Source of the DNA: Anaerolineae bacterium
GTDB lineage: Bacteria > Chloroflexota > Anaerolineae > Aggregatilineales > J027
Direction: 5' to 3'
NCBI GenBank assembly: GCA_008933735.1
Contig: WBUL01000007.1
Location: forward strand, 62,001 to 126,000
Length of the DNA: 64,000 nt
Every line of letters begins with the position of its first letter. Position 1 is the stretch's first letter. Shown here in pieces: positions 34,419 to 43,494 of the stretch. The position numbers and the translations under genes were made by a program. The notes below the pieces were generated by a model. That model saw only the letters and a program-made list of their open reading frames with translations. It was not told the DNA's origin and did no database searches.

Positions 34419-36041
34419 ATGACAAATCCGAATCCTGCCGCGCCGCCGCATTTACAGCGTCTGGTGCGTTCACTGCTCACGGTAATGGTCGGTTTCATGC
34501 TGACCAAAGGTGTCAGTCTGCTGCAAACGATCATCATTGCCAACCGGTTTGGAGCGGGCAGCGAATACGATACCTTTGTGCAGGGCAGCACACTGCCAGA
34601 CTACATCGTGCGCTTGATCGGCGGCGGGGCGCTGGGTGTGGCTTTCATCCCGGTTTTTAGCGCCCTGTTGAACAAAGAAGACCCCAGCAGCGCCTGGACA
34701 CTCGCCAGCCAGGTCTTTAATACCCTCATGCTGGTGGCGATTACTTTAAGCGTGCTGGTCATGCTGACCGCGCCCTGGCTGGTGGAAACGATTATCGCGC
34801 CGGGCATGTCTGATTCAGAGGTGCGGCAAACCGCCGAAATCATGCGAATTCTCAGCGTCGGGACGATCATTTTTAGCCTGAGCGGTATTTTATCCGGCGT
34901 GCTGCACGGGCATAACCATTTTCTGCTGCCTGTCCTCGCGCCCATTTTTCAGGATTTAGGCCTGCTCTTTGGGGTGATATTTTTCCTCGACCCGTTCGGG
35001 ATCCACGGGCTGGCCTGGGGGATGCTGCTCGGTGCGGTGATGCATTTTGGGATTCAAGTGCCGGGGTTGTTCATGTTCAAGTTCAAGTGGTATCCAAAAC
35101 TGGGCTGGCAAGACCCCCAGCTTCGCCATGTGATTACCCTGATGCTGCCGCGTATGTTAATCGGTGTGGCATTTTTAGTGAATCTGATCGCCATTAACAA
35201 CATTAATTCTCGGTTGGGCGAAGGCGCGGCGAGCGCGTTTTCGTGGGGAATCCGCTTCATGGACATCCCCCAGGCGCTGATCGGGACCGCAACGGGCATC
35301 GTCATTTTCCCGACGCTTTCTGCCCTCAACGCCATGGGGAGAATTGAAGAACGGCGGGCTGCTTTTGCCGGGGCACTGCGTTTTATCCTGTTTGCGACGA
35401 TTCCTTCGACAGCAGGCATGATCCTGGTCAGCTATCCGGCACTCCGGCTGTTGTTTAACGAGTGGGACTCCGCGATTATCTTCACCGCGATTCAAATTTT
35501 GAGCCTCGCTATTATCATCCAGAGTTTGCATGAAGTCCTGACACGCTCTTTTTATGCCCAGCAGGATACGCTCCGCCCTCTGATTTTTTCGGTCATCGCA
35601 ACAGGCATCACGGTCATAACCGTTATTGTCATGTATCAAATGTACCGTGCTGCTGACCCGCCCCTGTGGAGTCCCCTTGCGGTTGGCGGCCCCGCGCTGG
35701 CCTATGTGATCAGCTTTATGGTGGAAGTCATTCTGCTGGCCTATACGCTGCGTAAACGCTGGGGAGATATTGCCCTGCCAGAACTGATGCAGACCGCGTT
35801 CAAAACGCTGGCAGCGACGGCTGTGATGGTCGTGAGCGTGCTTCTTGCGGATGTTATCCTCGATTCCGCCGGATTCGGCACCTACACCAGAGTCAACATC
35901 CTGATCCAGCTTGTCGTGAAAGTTGGTGTGGGGATGCTGGCATTTCTCATCACCGCATGGTGGATGGACGTACAGGAACTTCAGGAAGCGCGGCACATCT
36001 GGCGTGCCCGCCGCCTGAGACTAGCTGAGGAAGGGGTATGA
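34419..36041 (+). CDS. murJ: Lipid II flippase MurJ (MviN family)
   Basis: Moves lipid II, the peptidoglycan precursor, across the cytoplasmic membrane. The protein is 540 aa from ATG 34419 (MTNPNPAAPPHLQRL), chosen for AAGGGG upstream; the ORF-track start lies in the divergent promoter region. About 14 membrane segments of the MOP exporter superfamily are visible, with typical motifs GGGALGVAFIPVFSALLNKED (about residues 67-87; joined), LPVLAPIFQDLGLLFGV, GLAWGMLLGA and RSFYAQQDTLRPLIFSV (about 373-389). The next gene overlaps by 4 bases (ATGA). In this window a MurF-Alr fusion also relates to peptidoglycan, though it is 7 kb away. Confidence 0.94.
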   Translation: MTNPNPAAPPHLQRLVRSLLTVMVGFMLTKGVSLLQTIIIANRFGAGSEYDTFVQGSTLPDYIVRLIGGGALGVAFIPVFSALLNKEDPSSAWTLASQVFNTLMLVAITLSVLVMLTAPWLVETIIAPGMSDSEVRQTAEIMRILSVGTIIFSLSGILSGVLHGHNHFLLPVLAPIFQDLGLLFGVIFFLDPFGIHGLAWGMLLGAVMHFGIQVPGLFMFKFKWYPKLGWQDPQLRHVITLMLPRMLIGVAFLVNLIAINNINSRLGEGAASAFSWGIRFMDIPQALIGTATGIVIFPTLSALNAMGRIEERRAAFAGALRFILFATIPSTAGMILVSYPALRLLFNEWDSAIIFTAIQILSLAIIIQSLHEVLTRSFYAQQDTLRPLIFSVIATGITVITVIVMYQMYRAADPPLWSPLAVGGPALAYVISFMVEVILLAYTLRKRWGDIALPELMQTAFKTLAATAVMVVSVLLADVILDSAGFGTYTRVNILIQLVVKVGVGMLAFLITAWWMDVQELQEARHIWRARRLRLAEEGV

Positions 36042-37687
36042 GTCTTAATTCCAAAACACTGCCTTTTATCTGCTTTTTTTTGATTCTGGCTGTCCTTTTA
36101 TCGGGAACTCAGGCCAGTGCCCAGCTTCCGCCCACCATTGTCTTTTTTACGGCGGACACGCCTTCTTCATTGACGGTCAGCGACGCGGAAAATGGGCAGT
36201 TACAAATCACGCTGCGGTGGAAAACGGTCAATGCCGGAAGCGATTTGCAGGCACGGCTGGAAACCCTGATCGTTAACACCTGGCAGCCGCTGACCCGACC
36301 CGATGGCACGCCATTTTCCCCGACGGACAGTTTTGCCACCCTATACCAGCACCCCTTGAATTTCGCGCCGCCTACTTACCATTTAACCATTGTAGACACA
36401 GCAGGAAACGTCATTGCCCAACAGTTTTTGACTGTACCCTATACCTTTGACCCGAACAGTCCGCCGCCGCAAATTGTCGCCTTTTCCAGTGATCGGCAAA
36501 CAATCGAGATAGGCGAAATCCAATCCGGTCAGGCACGCTTGAATGTGAACTGGGAGATTGCCGGACGCTGGCCTCACTCGAATCTCGTCTTTCAACAGAT
36601 TTTGGATGATGGGAATCGGGTGTCGATTGAGCTTCCCCGCGAACATTTGTGGATTCCATCCAGGGGTCAGGGCGTGGTTGCGCCCGTGCCGCCAGGACTA
36701 AGCAGCCTGGTTCAAATTCAACTGCGGGTCGTCGATGTGCGGGATGATGCTGTGCTGGACGAGGCCACGATTCTGCTCAACATCACCAACAGTACAGGCA
36801 GCACGGCACCAGACACTGTCGTGATCTCGACCTCACCGCCCACTGACATGCCTGCCCCGGAACGCCAGAGCCAGACATCTTCGACCGACCAGCAAATCGT
36901 AGCCAACCGCCCCGAATACACTATCGCGGGCACGATTCCAACAGTGTATCGCTTCGCATTCGTGCCGGAGCCTGCCGCCTATGGGGAATCTATTGACATC
37001 ATCTGGCGCGTGGAGGGCGCATCGAGTGTGGCGCTTGATGTGATACTGCCCGACGGCACACGCCAGAATATTATGCAGGCAGTCCCTGACATCGAGGGAC
37101 GCTTTGCCGTCGTCCTGCCTGCGGGTACATATTACCGCCTAAAGATAATTATGCAGGTGACCAACACGGCGGGTGATGTGCTGGACATGGAACGCTACCT
37201 CACCATGAAATGCGATCACCCCTACATTTTTGAACAAAAACTGCCTGCCATGATGTGTCCTGATGGGCCTGAGCAGTACATTCAGGGGACATTTCAGGAA
37301 TTTGAAGGTGGGTACCTGCTGCGGCGGGCGGACACAGACAAAATCTACGTGATGTATCGTGGTGGGCGCGGCTTTGAAATTTTCCCCGACTCATATGAAC
37401 AGGGCGAAAGTGTAGTGGTGAACGAAATTCCACCCGCAAACTACTTTGCGCCCCAGGGCAGGCTGGCAAAATTCTGGCTGCAAAACCCGGACGTGCGCCA
37501 GCGGCTTGGCTGGGCAATTGGGCAGGAAAGTATTTACGTAATCACGCTACAAAACGAGCAAATCAACAACAGCCAGTTTACCACCTATCTCCTCTGGCCG
37601 GACAGCCGCCTGGTTTTTATGCGTTTTACCCAGGATGAAATGACAGGCGAATGGGTCGGCAGCGGTTGGGGCTATGTCGGGAGGTGA
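36038..37687 (+). CDS. Large secreted protein with Ig-like domains, coupled to murJ
   Basis: A 549-aa exported protein with a signal peptide (MSLNSKTLPFICFFLILAVLLSGTQASAQ), start overlapping the murJ stop. Three beta-sandwich-like modules of about 110 residues are suggested by repeated patterns such as IVFFTADTPSSLTV...LTLRW-like strands (about 32-135), IVAFSSDRQTIEIGEIQSGQARLNVNWEI (about 147-240) and YRFAFVPEPAAYGESIDIIWRVEG (about 305-385), joined by a Ser/Thr/Pro linker. A C-terminal domain of about 150 residues (GTFQEFEGGYLLRRADTDKIYVMY, PDVRQRLGWAIGQE) contains a RLGWA.GQE element that I associate with similar secreted proteins in this phylum. Translational coupling to murJ suggests a cell-envelope role, but that is inference. 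Confidence 0.8.
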   Translation: MSLNSKTLPFICFFLILAVLLSGTQASAQLPPTIVFFTADTPSSLTVSDAENGQLQITLRWKTVNAGSDLQARLETLIVNTWQPLTRPDGTPFSPTDSFATLYQHPLNFAPPTYHLTIVDTAGNVIAQQFLTVPYTFDPNSPPPQIVAFSSDRQTIEIGEIQSGQARLNVNWEIAGRWPHSNLVFQQILDDGNRVSIELPREHLWIPSRGQGVVAPVPPGLSSLVQIQLRVVDVRDDAVLDEATILLNITNSTGSTAPDTVVISTSPPTDMPAPERQSQTSSTDQQIVANRPEYTIAGTIPTVYRFAFVPEPAAYGESIDIIWRVEGASSVALDVILPDGTRQNIMQAVPDIEGRFAVVLPAGTYYRLKIIMQVTNTAGDVLDMERYLTMKCDHPYIFEQKLPAMMCPDGPEQYIQGTFQEFEGGYLLRRADTDKIYVMYRGGRGFEIFPDSYEQGESVVVNEIPPANYFAPQGRLAKFWLQNPDVRQRLGWAIGQESIYVITLQNEQINNSQFTTYLLWPDSRLVFMRFTQDEMTGEWVGSGWGYVGR

Positions 37688-38698
37688 TTATTCCCTGTCC
37701 AGCCGCCACGCGGTCCACTTGAAGAAAACATGGATCAGGCCAAAGGGGATCATAATATATGATAGAAAAATAGTCCCGAACACAACCGCATAGAGTCCAG
37801 TATGTTCGATGGATGAAAACGCACGATGGGTGCTGATTTCCCCCAGGCCAAGCGCGGGCAGCCATTCCCAGAATACCGCTATCCCTGCCAGTTCAATAAA
37901 AGAGGGCAAAACCGGAGGGCGCGAACGATCCCAGGAGTAGTCCGATTTGACAGCAAGCTCGCTGTACAACAGGTACATAATCACCCACCCCGCCAGACCA
38001 AGCATCACCCGCATCACAAGAGCACCGACAAAACTTGCAGCGATGGCAAAACCCGGACGGTTGATGTAACTGCTCACCAGTCCACTCATGGAGGCGACCA
38101 GTCCGGCTTCCATAAGCGGGACAGCAACCCACATCGCCAGTAAGGGCAGCCCCGCCAGGAAAAAGGACAGGCCGGGCATCCGCTGCAAACAGGGTTCGGC
38201 ATAACAGTAACGGGAAGAGGCGGAGGTTTCCGCCAGCAGCAGCATAAAAAACACCGTTGCGATGCCCCATTGTGTAATTATGAGTCCTTTCAGCAGCGGC
38301 CAGACCTGCCACCCCATCGCCACCAACTGCGTATGCAGCCACTGGGTTTTAGGCATAGGGATCAGGCGGATTAAATCCCAGTCCCCTGTCTGGCGGCGGG
38401 CACTGATCGCGGACGCCAGCCGCGACGCCGACGACCAGACAAGCCGCCAGCGTGCAGCGATACTGTATACCCAGAAAATGAACAGCGGCGCGGCGCATAC
38501 ACCTACACAGGGCGACAGCAGCGCCAGCCCAGACACCATCACCAGGGTAACTGCCACGACCCCATTGACCAGGCACGGCGACTCCCCAAGGGAGCTTCCA
38601 TGCCGGATTTCATAGGTGGTCAGGACATCATAGCGTCGCTGCATAGGAGCCAGCAGTGCCCGCAAAACGGAAAAACCGTTGTGTTCCTGGGAGTTCAT
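37688..38698 (-). CDS. ABC-2-like membrane protein, copy 1 of a four-member array
   Basis: A 336-aa polytopic membrane protein. The array's two hallmarks are present: an N-terminal TYEIRHG (about residues 29-35), matching the P(L/V)V.YEIR of the others, and ARRQTGDWDLIRLIPMPKTQWLHTQLVAMGWQVWPLLKGLIITQ (about 100-143; joined). The position and look of the second match the E.E.GTLELLL.TP segment of ABC-2 type permeases, and about six membrane segments fit. This copy has the least conserved N-terminus. It is the last gene of the operon, 10 bases after the DUF89 gene. No ATPase is nearby, so transport is not proven. Confidence 0.78.
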   Translation of the reverse strand: MNSQEHNGFSVLRALLAPMQRRYDVLTTYEIRHGSSLGESPCLVNGVVAVTLVMVSGLALLSPCVGVCAAPLFIFWVYSIAARWRLVWSSASRLASAISARRQTGDWDLIRLIPMPKTQWLHTQLVAMGWQVWPLLKGLIITQWGIATVFFMLLLAETSASSRYCYAEPCLQRMPGLSFFLAGLPLLAMWVAVPLMEAGLVASMSGLVSSYINRPGFAIAASFVGALVMRVMLGLAGWVIMYLLYSELAVKSDYSWDRSRPPVLPSFIELAGIAVFWEWLPALGLGEISTHRAFSSIEHTGLYAVVFGTIFLSYIMIPFGLIHVFFKWTAWRLDRE

Positions 38699-38708
38699 GT
38701 CTCGCGCA

Positions 38709-39830
38709 TCACAGTTTGCTTTGTATTACACCGCGCTGCCCATTAATCCGCCAGTTTTTGTCGATACTGTCCAGTCTGGCATAACTGCCCACCGGAAAAC
38801 CAACCGTTGGGTCGCTTTTCAGCGTTCGCAGGGTGGCAACAGGAGCAGGGAAATAATCCAGGGCGTCAGCAAATGCGACACCTTCCGGCCAGATGGCATC
38901 CCCAATCATACGGCGATGATTAGCATCTCCCTTAAAAATCACCAGCGCGGCTTTTTCAAAGGTTTTCCGCAGACGCAACGGCATTTCCCACACAAAGCGC
39001 GGGCTGTTCCAGAAGCCGTCCGGCGCCAAGCGCAAACGTCCATCATCAAAAGCGGTTTGTAAACGCTGACCGAAAGCAGTAAACGCGGGTTTCTGTGCGA
39101 CCCGCCGCAGAAAATCCCATACATCCGCCACTACCACATCACTTACAAAGACCGGATGCAGTTTGACGTGCAGCACAACCTTATGCCGTTTGAGCAGCTC
39201 ATCAATCAGGGCAGCATCCATCGTGAATTCTGTGCCATAATTATCCGCCACCAGATGCACTTCACCGCTTGTGCCCCGAAGATGTGACAGAATTTTTTCG
39301 GTATCATCCACCAGCAAATCTTCAGCATCTGCATGAGCGCCCCGCCCCACAGCAATCTCATAACTTAAATCAATCCGGTTGCCCCACAGCGCCAGATGTA
39401 AGCGGCGTTCCAAATCGGCATTCAGCGCCTGCTCCAGCAAATTCCAGGGCGACTCGCTGTTCATTTCGAGTGCTTTCTTGGGGCCAAACGGGTCACGCTG
39501 CGTTTCCCACCAGCGCACGGCCTCGATCACCCGCCGATAGAAGATATGCTCGGCATAAAACCAGCCCGTATTTAGCCAGGTATCCTTCCGGTAAGGCTCA
39601 GAGGCGGAAAGCCAGTCATCATGATCCGGCGCCGGATATTCCGGCAGGCGAATCGGCGCATCATTCATTAACTCAAAACGCAGTTTTTTTAGCGCATCCT
39701 GAATCGCGGGGTGATAATCAGGATTGAGCTTCAGAATTTCGTCAACTATCCCTGGCGCACGGCGGCGCATCGTGTCGTTTCCAAAAGCATTACTCTCGTC
39801 CGTGCGGACGGGGGGAGGCGGAGTCAGCAT
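38709..39830 (-). CDS. ARMT1/DUF89-family metal-dependent phosphatase
   Basis: A 373-aa protein of the DUF89 (damage-control phosphatase) family, class III-like, with AAAGGA upstream of ATG 39830. Family motifs are clear: NTGWFYAEHIFYRRVIEAVRWWE (about residues 83-105; joined), LHLALWGNRIDLSYEIA (about 142-158, metal-binding Asn and Asp), VHLVADNYGTEFTMDAALIDEL (about 190-211, catalytic Asp-Asn; joined), VVLHVKLHPVFVSDV and VIFKGDANHRRMIGD (about 311-325). Known members remove harmful phosphorylated metabolites such as sugar phosphates; an O-methyltransferase role has been claimed for the human protein. It sits inside the ABC-2-like array, between copies 2 and 1, which is an unexpected setting. 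Confidence 0.9.
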   Translation of the reverse strand: MLTPPPPVRTDESNAFGNDTMRRRAPGIVDEILKLNPDYHPAIQDALKKLRFELMNDAPIRLPEYPAPDHDDWLSASEPYRKDTWLNTGWFYAEHIFYRRVIEAVRWWETQRDPFGPKKALEMNSESPWNLLEQALNADLERRLHLALWGNRIDLSYEIAVGRGAHADAEDLLVDDTEKILSHLRGTSGEVHLVADNYGTEFTMDAALIDELLKRHKVVLHVKLHPVFVSDVVVADVWDFLRRVAQKPAFTAFGQRLQTAFDDGRLRLAPDGFWNSPRFVWEMPLRLRKTFEKAALVIFKGDANHRRMIGDAIWPEGVAFADALDYFPAPVATLRTLKSDPTVGFPVGSYARLDSIDKNWRINGQRGVIQSKL

Positions 39831-39864
39831 ACGATCGGTCCTTTTTCATCCAAACGCCTTAATT

Positions 39865-40932
39865 CTAGCGCCTTGCCATATGAGTTAAAGCCTGTTTTAT
39901 TGCACGGGACATACCATCCAGCGGCAAAAATCCAAAAGCAAAAGCAAAAAAGCCCAGACAGGCCACAAAAATCAGCGCGTGGGAAAGATAGGTCACCTCC
40001 AGCGTCAACCCCCAGACAGCCAGCCAGGGCAGCCAGTTCCACGTAAAAAAACAGATCGGAAGATGTAACAACCATCCGAGTATTCCTATGACCATCAGGA
40101 GCACGAAAGTCACCACAAAGCCATCGCCCAGATGAAAAAACAGTCCGAATGCTGTTAACAACAGCGGCAGGCCGAACAAGATATTCGCGGATGAACCCAC
40201 ATGAATTTTCATTGTGTTCCCGAAACTCCTGAACAGGGCAAAGGAGGGATTTTTACTGCATACACTGGCGTGAAGGGCCGCTGTGGAAAACACCCCTGTC
40301 TCGATCAGCGGCAGGCAAATCACCATCATGCAGAACGGCAGCGCCACCAGGAAAAACATCCACGTGGGCAGGTAATGGGCATCCGGAATGAGATCAGTCA
40401 GCAAGAAATCGTCTAATTTCTCTCCCTGCCAGCGCTGATGCTGTTGGGCACTCATATAGAGCAGTGCCACACCCGTAAAAACTGCCTGCCCGATTATCAG
40501 ATTCCGCACCAGCGGCCACACCTGCCAGCTTATGGCGGTAAGTTGGAGTTCCAGCCAGCGTGCTTTTGGAATTGGCGTGATGAGAATCAAATCCCAATCA
40601 CCACGTTCACGTCGCACGGTAATCATCCTGGCAGCACGCCCACTGATGGCGACAAAAAGCCGCAGCCGCGAAAGGATCAGATAGACGGCTAACCCGCCCA
40701 GCGCCCCCTGACCAACTACCGGCCAACTGAAACCGTAGCTCTGAAGAGCAAACAGCAGTATCAGCAGAGTCAGTCCCATGATTGATGGGATCAGCCAGCG
40801 CCATTCACGCGGGCGTTCCGATTGGCGAATTTCATACTGCACCAGAGGATGATCCAGATTCTTCCAGAGCGGCAGCACCGTCAGGAAAATCTGCTTACGG
40901 GTCAATTGACCCTCATCTGGTGAAATTCGCAC
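39865..40932 (-). CDS. ABC-2-like membrane protein, copy 2
   Basis: A 355-aa polytopic membrane protein of the array. The N-terminal part reads LWKNLDHPLVQYEIRQSERP (about residues 22-41), and the central hallmark is TVRRERGDWDLILITPIPKARWLELQLTAISWQVWPLVRNLIIGQ (about 103-147; joined). About six to seven membrane segments follow in two groups. It is most like copy 3, with the shared arrangement DEGQLTR..I...LP(L)W.NL.HPLV. Its ATG lies 4 bases after the stop of copy 3. The DUF89 gene follows 34 bases downstream. As in the other copies no nucleotide-binding domain is present in the protein. Confidence 0.8.
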   Translation of the reverse strand: MRISPDEGQLTRKQIFLTVLPLWKNLDHPLVQYEIRQSERPREWRWLIPSIMGLTLLILLFALQSYGFSWPVVGQGALGGLAVYLILSRLRLFVAISGRAARMITVRRERGDWDLILITPIPKARWLELQLTAISWQVWPLVRNLIIGQAVFTGVALLYMSAQQHQRWQGEKLDDFLLTDLIPDAHYLPTWMFFLVALPFCMMVICLPLIETGVFSTAALHASVCSKNPSFALFRSFGNTMKIHVGSSANILFGLPLLLTAFGLFFHLGDGFVVTFVLLMVIGILGWLLHLPICFFTWNWLPWLAVWGLTLEVTYLSHALIFVACLGFFAFAFGFLPLDGMSRAIKQALTHMARR

Positions 40933-40936
40933 AGGG

Positions 40937-42064
40937 TCAGTCTCGTCGGCTCAAACGATGCAGCGCTGAAGTCAAAAATCCGCGAGTACTTTCTATCGGA
41001 GCATAGGTGTAGCTGTAAGGCAGGGTCAGCAGAAATGCCAGAAAGATCACGACATGCACCAGATAGGGCATTTCCATCGTCAGCGCCAGAATCCCAATCC
41101 AGGGCAGCCATTCCCACACGAGCGCCAGGAAAACAACGGGAATGCCATAAGCAAGCAGCGTTCCCACCATGATAAAACCGGAGGCAAGTCCTACCGCCAG
41201 TCGTACATCCATCCCGTTAAATTCCTGAGGGAACAGCGTTCCCAGGATCACGATCAGTACCATCATTGCCAGCGGCGTGACGACAACAAACACCACCGTT
41301 GAAACAATCCGCCCGATCCCCAGGTAAATGACCGCCCGGAGAAGCGAAAAAGCGGCCATCCGGCTTTCCGCGCTCGCGTTTAAAACCGCCGACGCATACA
41401 ACCCAACCTCCGCCAGCGGAATCAGGGTCGCCAGGGCACCGATGGGCAGAGCCAGCGCGACAAAAATCCAGGCTGGAAGATAATGCGCGTTAGGGTCGGG
41501 AAGATATTGATAAGAATCCGAGAACGCTTCATTTTGATAAGAGTCATGCTGCGCCACACCCAGATAGCCAATCGCCAGCAGCATGAACACCGCGTGGATT
41601 ATCATCAGACCCCGCACAAGCGGCCAGGTCTGCCAGATGAGCGCAGTCACCTGTAAATTCACCCAGCGCGACTTGGGAATCGGTGTCAGCATGATTAAAT
41701 CCCAGTCGCCGCGCTCTCGCCGCAGGGTAATCATTCGAGTCGCCTGCTCCGCCAGCGCGACCAACAGCCGCAGCCGCCCCAGCACCAGGTACGCCAGCAG
41801 CCCTGCCAGCATGGTGACCCACAGAGCTTTCCAACTTCGCCCACCGATCAACACAACAGCGATCATGGCCGATAGGGTGATAATCGTGACGGTAATTCCC
41901 AGCCAGGGCCGCGTACCGCGCCGGCGAGTCTGTCGAATTTCGTATCGCACCAGGGGATGAGTCAGATTTTCCCAGGGTGGGAAGACAGCCTGCCATACTT
42001 CGTCACGGCTCAGCCGCCCCTCAAAAGGGGTAAATGGATAGAGCGCCGGATTTTTTCGTTTCAT
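40937..42064 (-). CDS. ABC-2-like membrane protein, copy 3
   Basis: A 375-aa polytopic membrane protein. I start it at ATG 42064 (MKRKNPALYPF), whose ATGA overlaps the stop of copy 4; the ORF-track start runs into that gene. Hallmarks: FPPWENLTHPLVRYEIRQTRRRG (about residues 30-52; joined) and TLRRERGDWDLIMLTPIPKSRWVNLQVTALIWQTWPLVRGLMIIH (about 115-159; joined). About six membrane segments are predicted. A PYSYTYAPIESTRGFL segment near the C-terminus is specific to this copy. Translation is probably coupled on both sides, so equal amounts of the paralogues are expected, consistent with a heteromeric complex. That is inference. Confidence 0.8.
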   Translation of the reverse strand: MKRKNPALYPFTPFEGRLSRDEVWQAVFPPWENLTHPLVRYEIRQTRRRGTRPWLGITVTIITLSAMIAVVLIGGRSWKALWVTMLAGLLAYLVLGRLRLLVALAEQATRMITLRRERGDWDLIMLTPIPKSRWVNLQVTALIWQTWPLVRGLMIIHAVFMLLAIGYLGVAQHDSYQNEAFSDSYQYLPDPNAHYLPAWIFVALALPIGALATLIPLAEVGLYASAVLNASAESRMAAFSLLRAVIYLGIGRIVSTVVFVVVTPLAMMVLIVILGTLFPQEFNGMDVRLAVGLASGFIMVGTLLAYGIPVVFLALVWEWLPWIGILALTMEMPYLVHVVIFLAFLLTLPYSYTYAPIESTRGFLTSALHRLSRRD

Positions 42065-43179
42065 CGTTCGCGCATTTGCAGCCGCCGCACCGTCCTTGCT
42101 GCCAGTGAACGGATCAGCAGCAGCGGCGTCGCCACATAGGTGGTCAACCCTGTACACATGATCGAAAGATACAGCAGGATATGTTCAGAAACGCGGGCTT
42201 CTGTTGACACCATCAACGGCCCCAGCGCAGGCAGCCACTCTACAAAAAACGACGTGATCGGCACTGCAATACAGGTATACAGCGAAAACCCCAGCACACT
42301 CGCCCCTCCGAAGTCGCCCAAATCATTATTCGGACTGAAGGTAAAGAAAAACACAACAAAAAACAGCCCGGCGTAGAAAAACACAGCAGCGATAATGGAG
42401 CGGATGAAAAAAATCCCCAGAAAGTTATATAACATCGCCATCGCGGGATGCTTGCTTAAGGTGCTGATGTAAAAACTGAGCGCGGCCAGAACCGCCACCA
42501 TCATGAGAGGTTCCAGGATCAGGGCGGCAAAAATGGGAAACGTCAGGATCATATATACGGGCAGCGGTAGATAACGATACGAGGAGCCTTCGTAATAATA
42601 ACGATCCCCGCGGTCGTCATAGCGGTCGTAGAGGATGACCCCAACGAAGATCAGAACCAGCACCGTCTGAATTATCATGAGATTGCGGACGAGCGGCCAC
42701 ACCTGCCAGCCCAGGCCGATCAACTGCGCTCGCAGCCAGCGGGCTTTGGGCATCGGCGTAATCGCAATCAGTTCCCAGTCGCCGCGCAGCCGCCGTTCTG
42801 TGACCACCTTTGCCGCCCGTGAAAATACCGCCAGCACCAACCGCCAGTGCCCATAAATCACTCCCAGACTCAGCACTACCGCCACAATCCCGACCATCGG
42901 GCCAATGAATGCCCCTATAAACTGGGTTTCAAGCTCGCCGTATGCCAGCATTCCTGCTGCGTACAAAATTTCCCCGATCAACACCAGATACGCCATCACA
43001 ACCAGCATCCAGGGACGGCTGCCCGTGCGCTGGCTGCGCCGAATCTGGTACACCACCAGGGGGTCATCCAGCGTTTGCCCAACCGGAATGACCGCGCGGA
43101 TAAACGACCAGGGATTGATGGGGCTGGGAAAATATTCGGTGACGGCGCGGCGTTTTAAGGAGGGTTTAGCTTCAAGCAT
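42061..43179 (-). CDS. ABC-2-like membrane protein, copy 4 (first gene of the array)
   Basis: A 372-aa polytopic membrane protein and the promoter-proximal member of the array. The N-terminal part reads VGQTLDDPLVVYQIRRSQRTG (about residues 32-52; joined) and the central hallmark VTERRLRGDWELIAITPMPKARWLRAQLIGLGWQVWPLVRNLMIIQ (about 125-170; joined). An acidic, tyrosine-rich outside loop follows (YDRYDDRGDRYYYEGSSYRY, about 182-201), seen in no other copy. About seven membrane segments are predicted. Its stop overlaps the ATG of copy 3. Upstream is a 315-base intergenic region that probably holds the operon's promoter. Confidence 0.8.
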   Translation of the reverse strand: MLEAKPSLKRRAVTEYFPSPINPWSFIRAVIPVGQTLDDPLVVYQIRRSQRTGSRPWMLVVMAYLVLIGEILYAAGMLAYGELETQFIGAFIGPMVGIVAVVLSLGVIYGHWRLVLAVFSRAAKVVTERRLRGDWELIAITPMPKARWLRAQLIGLGWQVWPLVRNLMIIQTVLVLIFVGVILYDRYDDRGDRYYYEGSSYRYLPLPVYMILTFPIFAALILEPLMMVAVLAALSFYISTLSKHPAMAMLYNFLGIFFIRSIIAAVFFYAGLFFVVFFFTFSPNNDLGDFGGASVLGFSLYTCIAVPITSFFVEWLPALGPLMVSTEARVSEHILLYLSIMCTGLTTYVATPLLLIRSLAARTVRRLQMRER

Positions 43180-43494
43180 TCACAGTATCCTGTACCATAA
43201 CAGACATGCCCATTATGGCACAGGTTCGCGGATTCGCAGAAGCACCTGAGTGTTCTGAGGGACTATTTTCCTATCTGGATCTTATGCGAGTTCTCACAGA
43301 GGTCAGGCAAATACCCCTGAGTGGGCAGGTCTTCGTTCGCTGTGTGCACTCAGCCCCCCGATTTTCGTAGGGGCGCGGTCTTAAGCGGGTAAAAATCGCC
43401 GATTTTTACCCGTGTGACCCGCCCGCCAATGGAGGAAAGCAGATCGCAGGGAGATGACACTTACAGTTAAGGCTCGCTTAACTAGCACAAGACT
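43180..43494. other. 315-base intergenic region with palindrome, no gene seen
   Basis: This gap lies between the start of the ABC-2-like operon and the 3' end of the MurF-Alr gene. ORFs here are shadows. It holds a perfect 13-bp palindrome (43386-43412) and a short 7-bp inverted repeat (AGTTAAG/CTTAACT, 43465-43483). No tRNA cloverleaf or other RNA family was recognised. It probably contains the operon promoter, but I could not assign -35/-10 elements. Confidence 0.6.
43386..43412. repeat. Perfect 13-bp inverted repeat
   Basis: CGGGTAAAAATCG and CGATTTTTACCCG flank a single C, a near-continuous palindrome. As the central A/T runs are inside the stem it is not a normal terminator; a protein-binding operator or a small RNA hairpin are alternatives. 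Confidence 0.7.

Noticed and set aside
35175-35996. 273-aa minus-strand ORF in murJ
   Set aside because: The sequence is His/Asp/Gln-rich with no motif and lies opposite a well-supported MurJ frame.
37688-43179. Tandem paralogues as an assembly duplication
   Set aside because: The four copies differ widely outside the two motifs and in length, so they are old paralogues and not repeated sequence.
43300-43440. Possible tRNA or structured RNA in the intergenic region
   Set aside because: Palindromic parts exist, but no cloverleaf, TPsiC-like GTTC loop or anticodon stem could be assembled.
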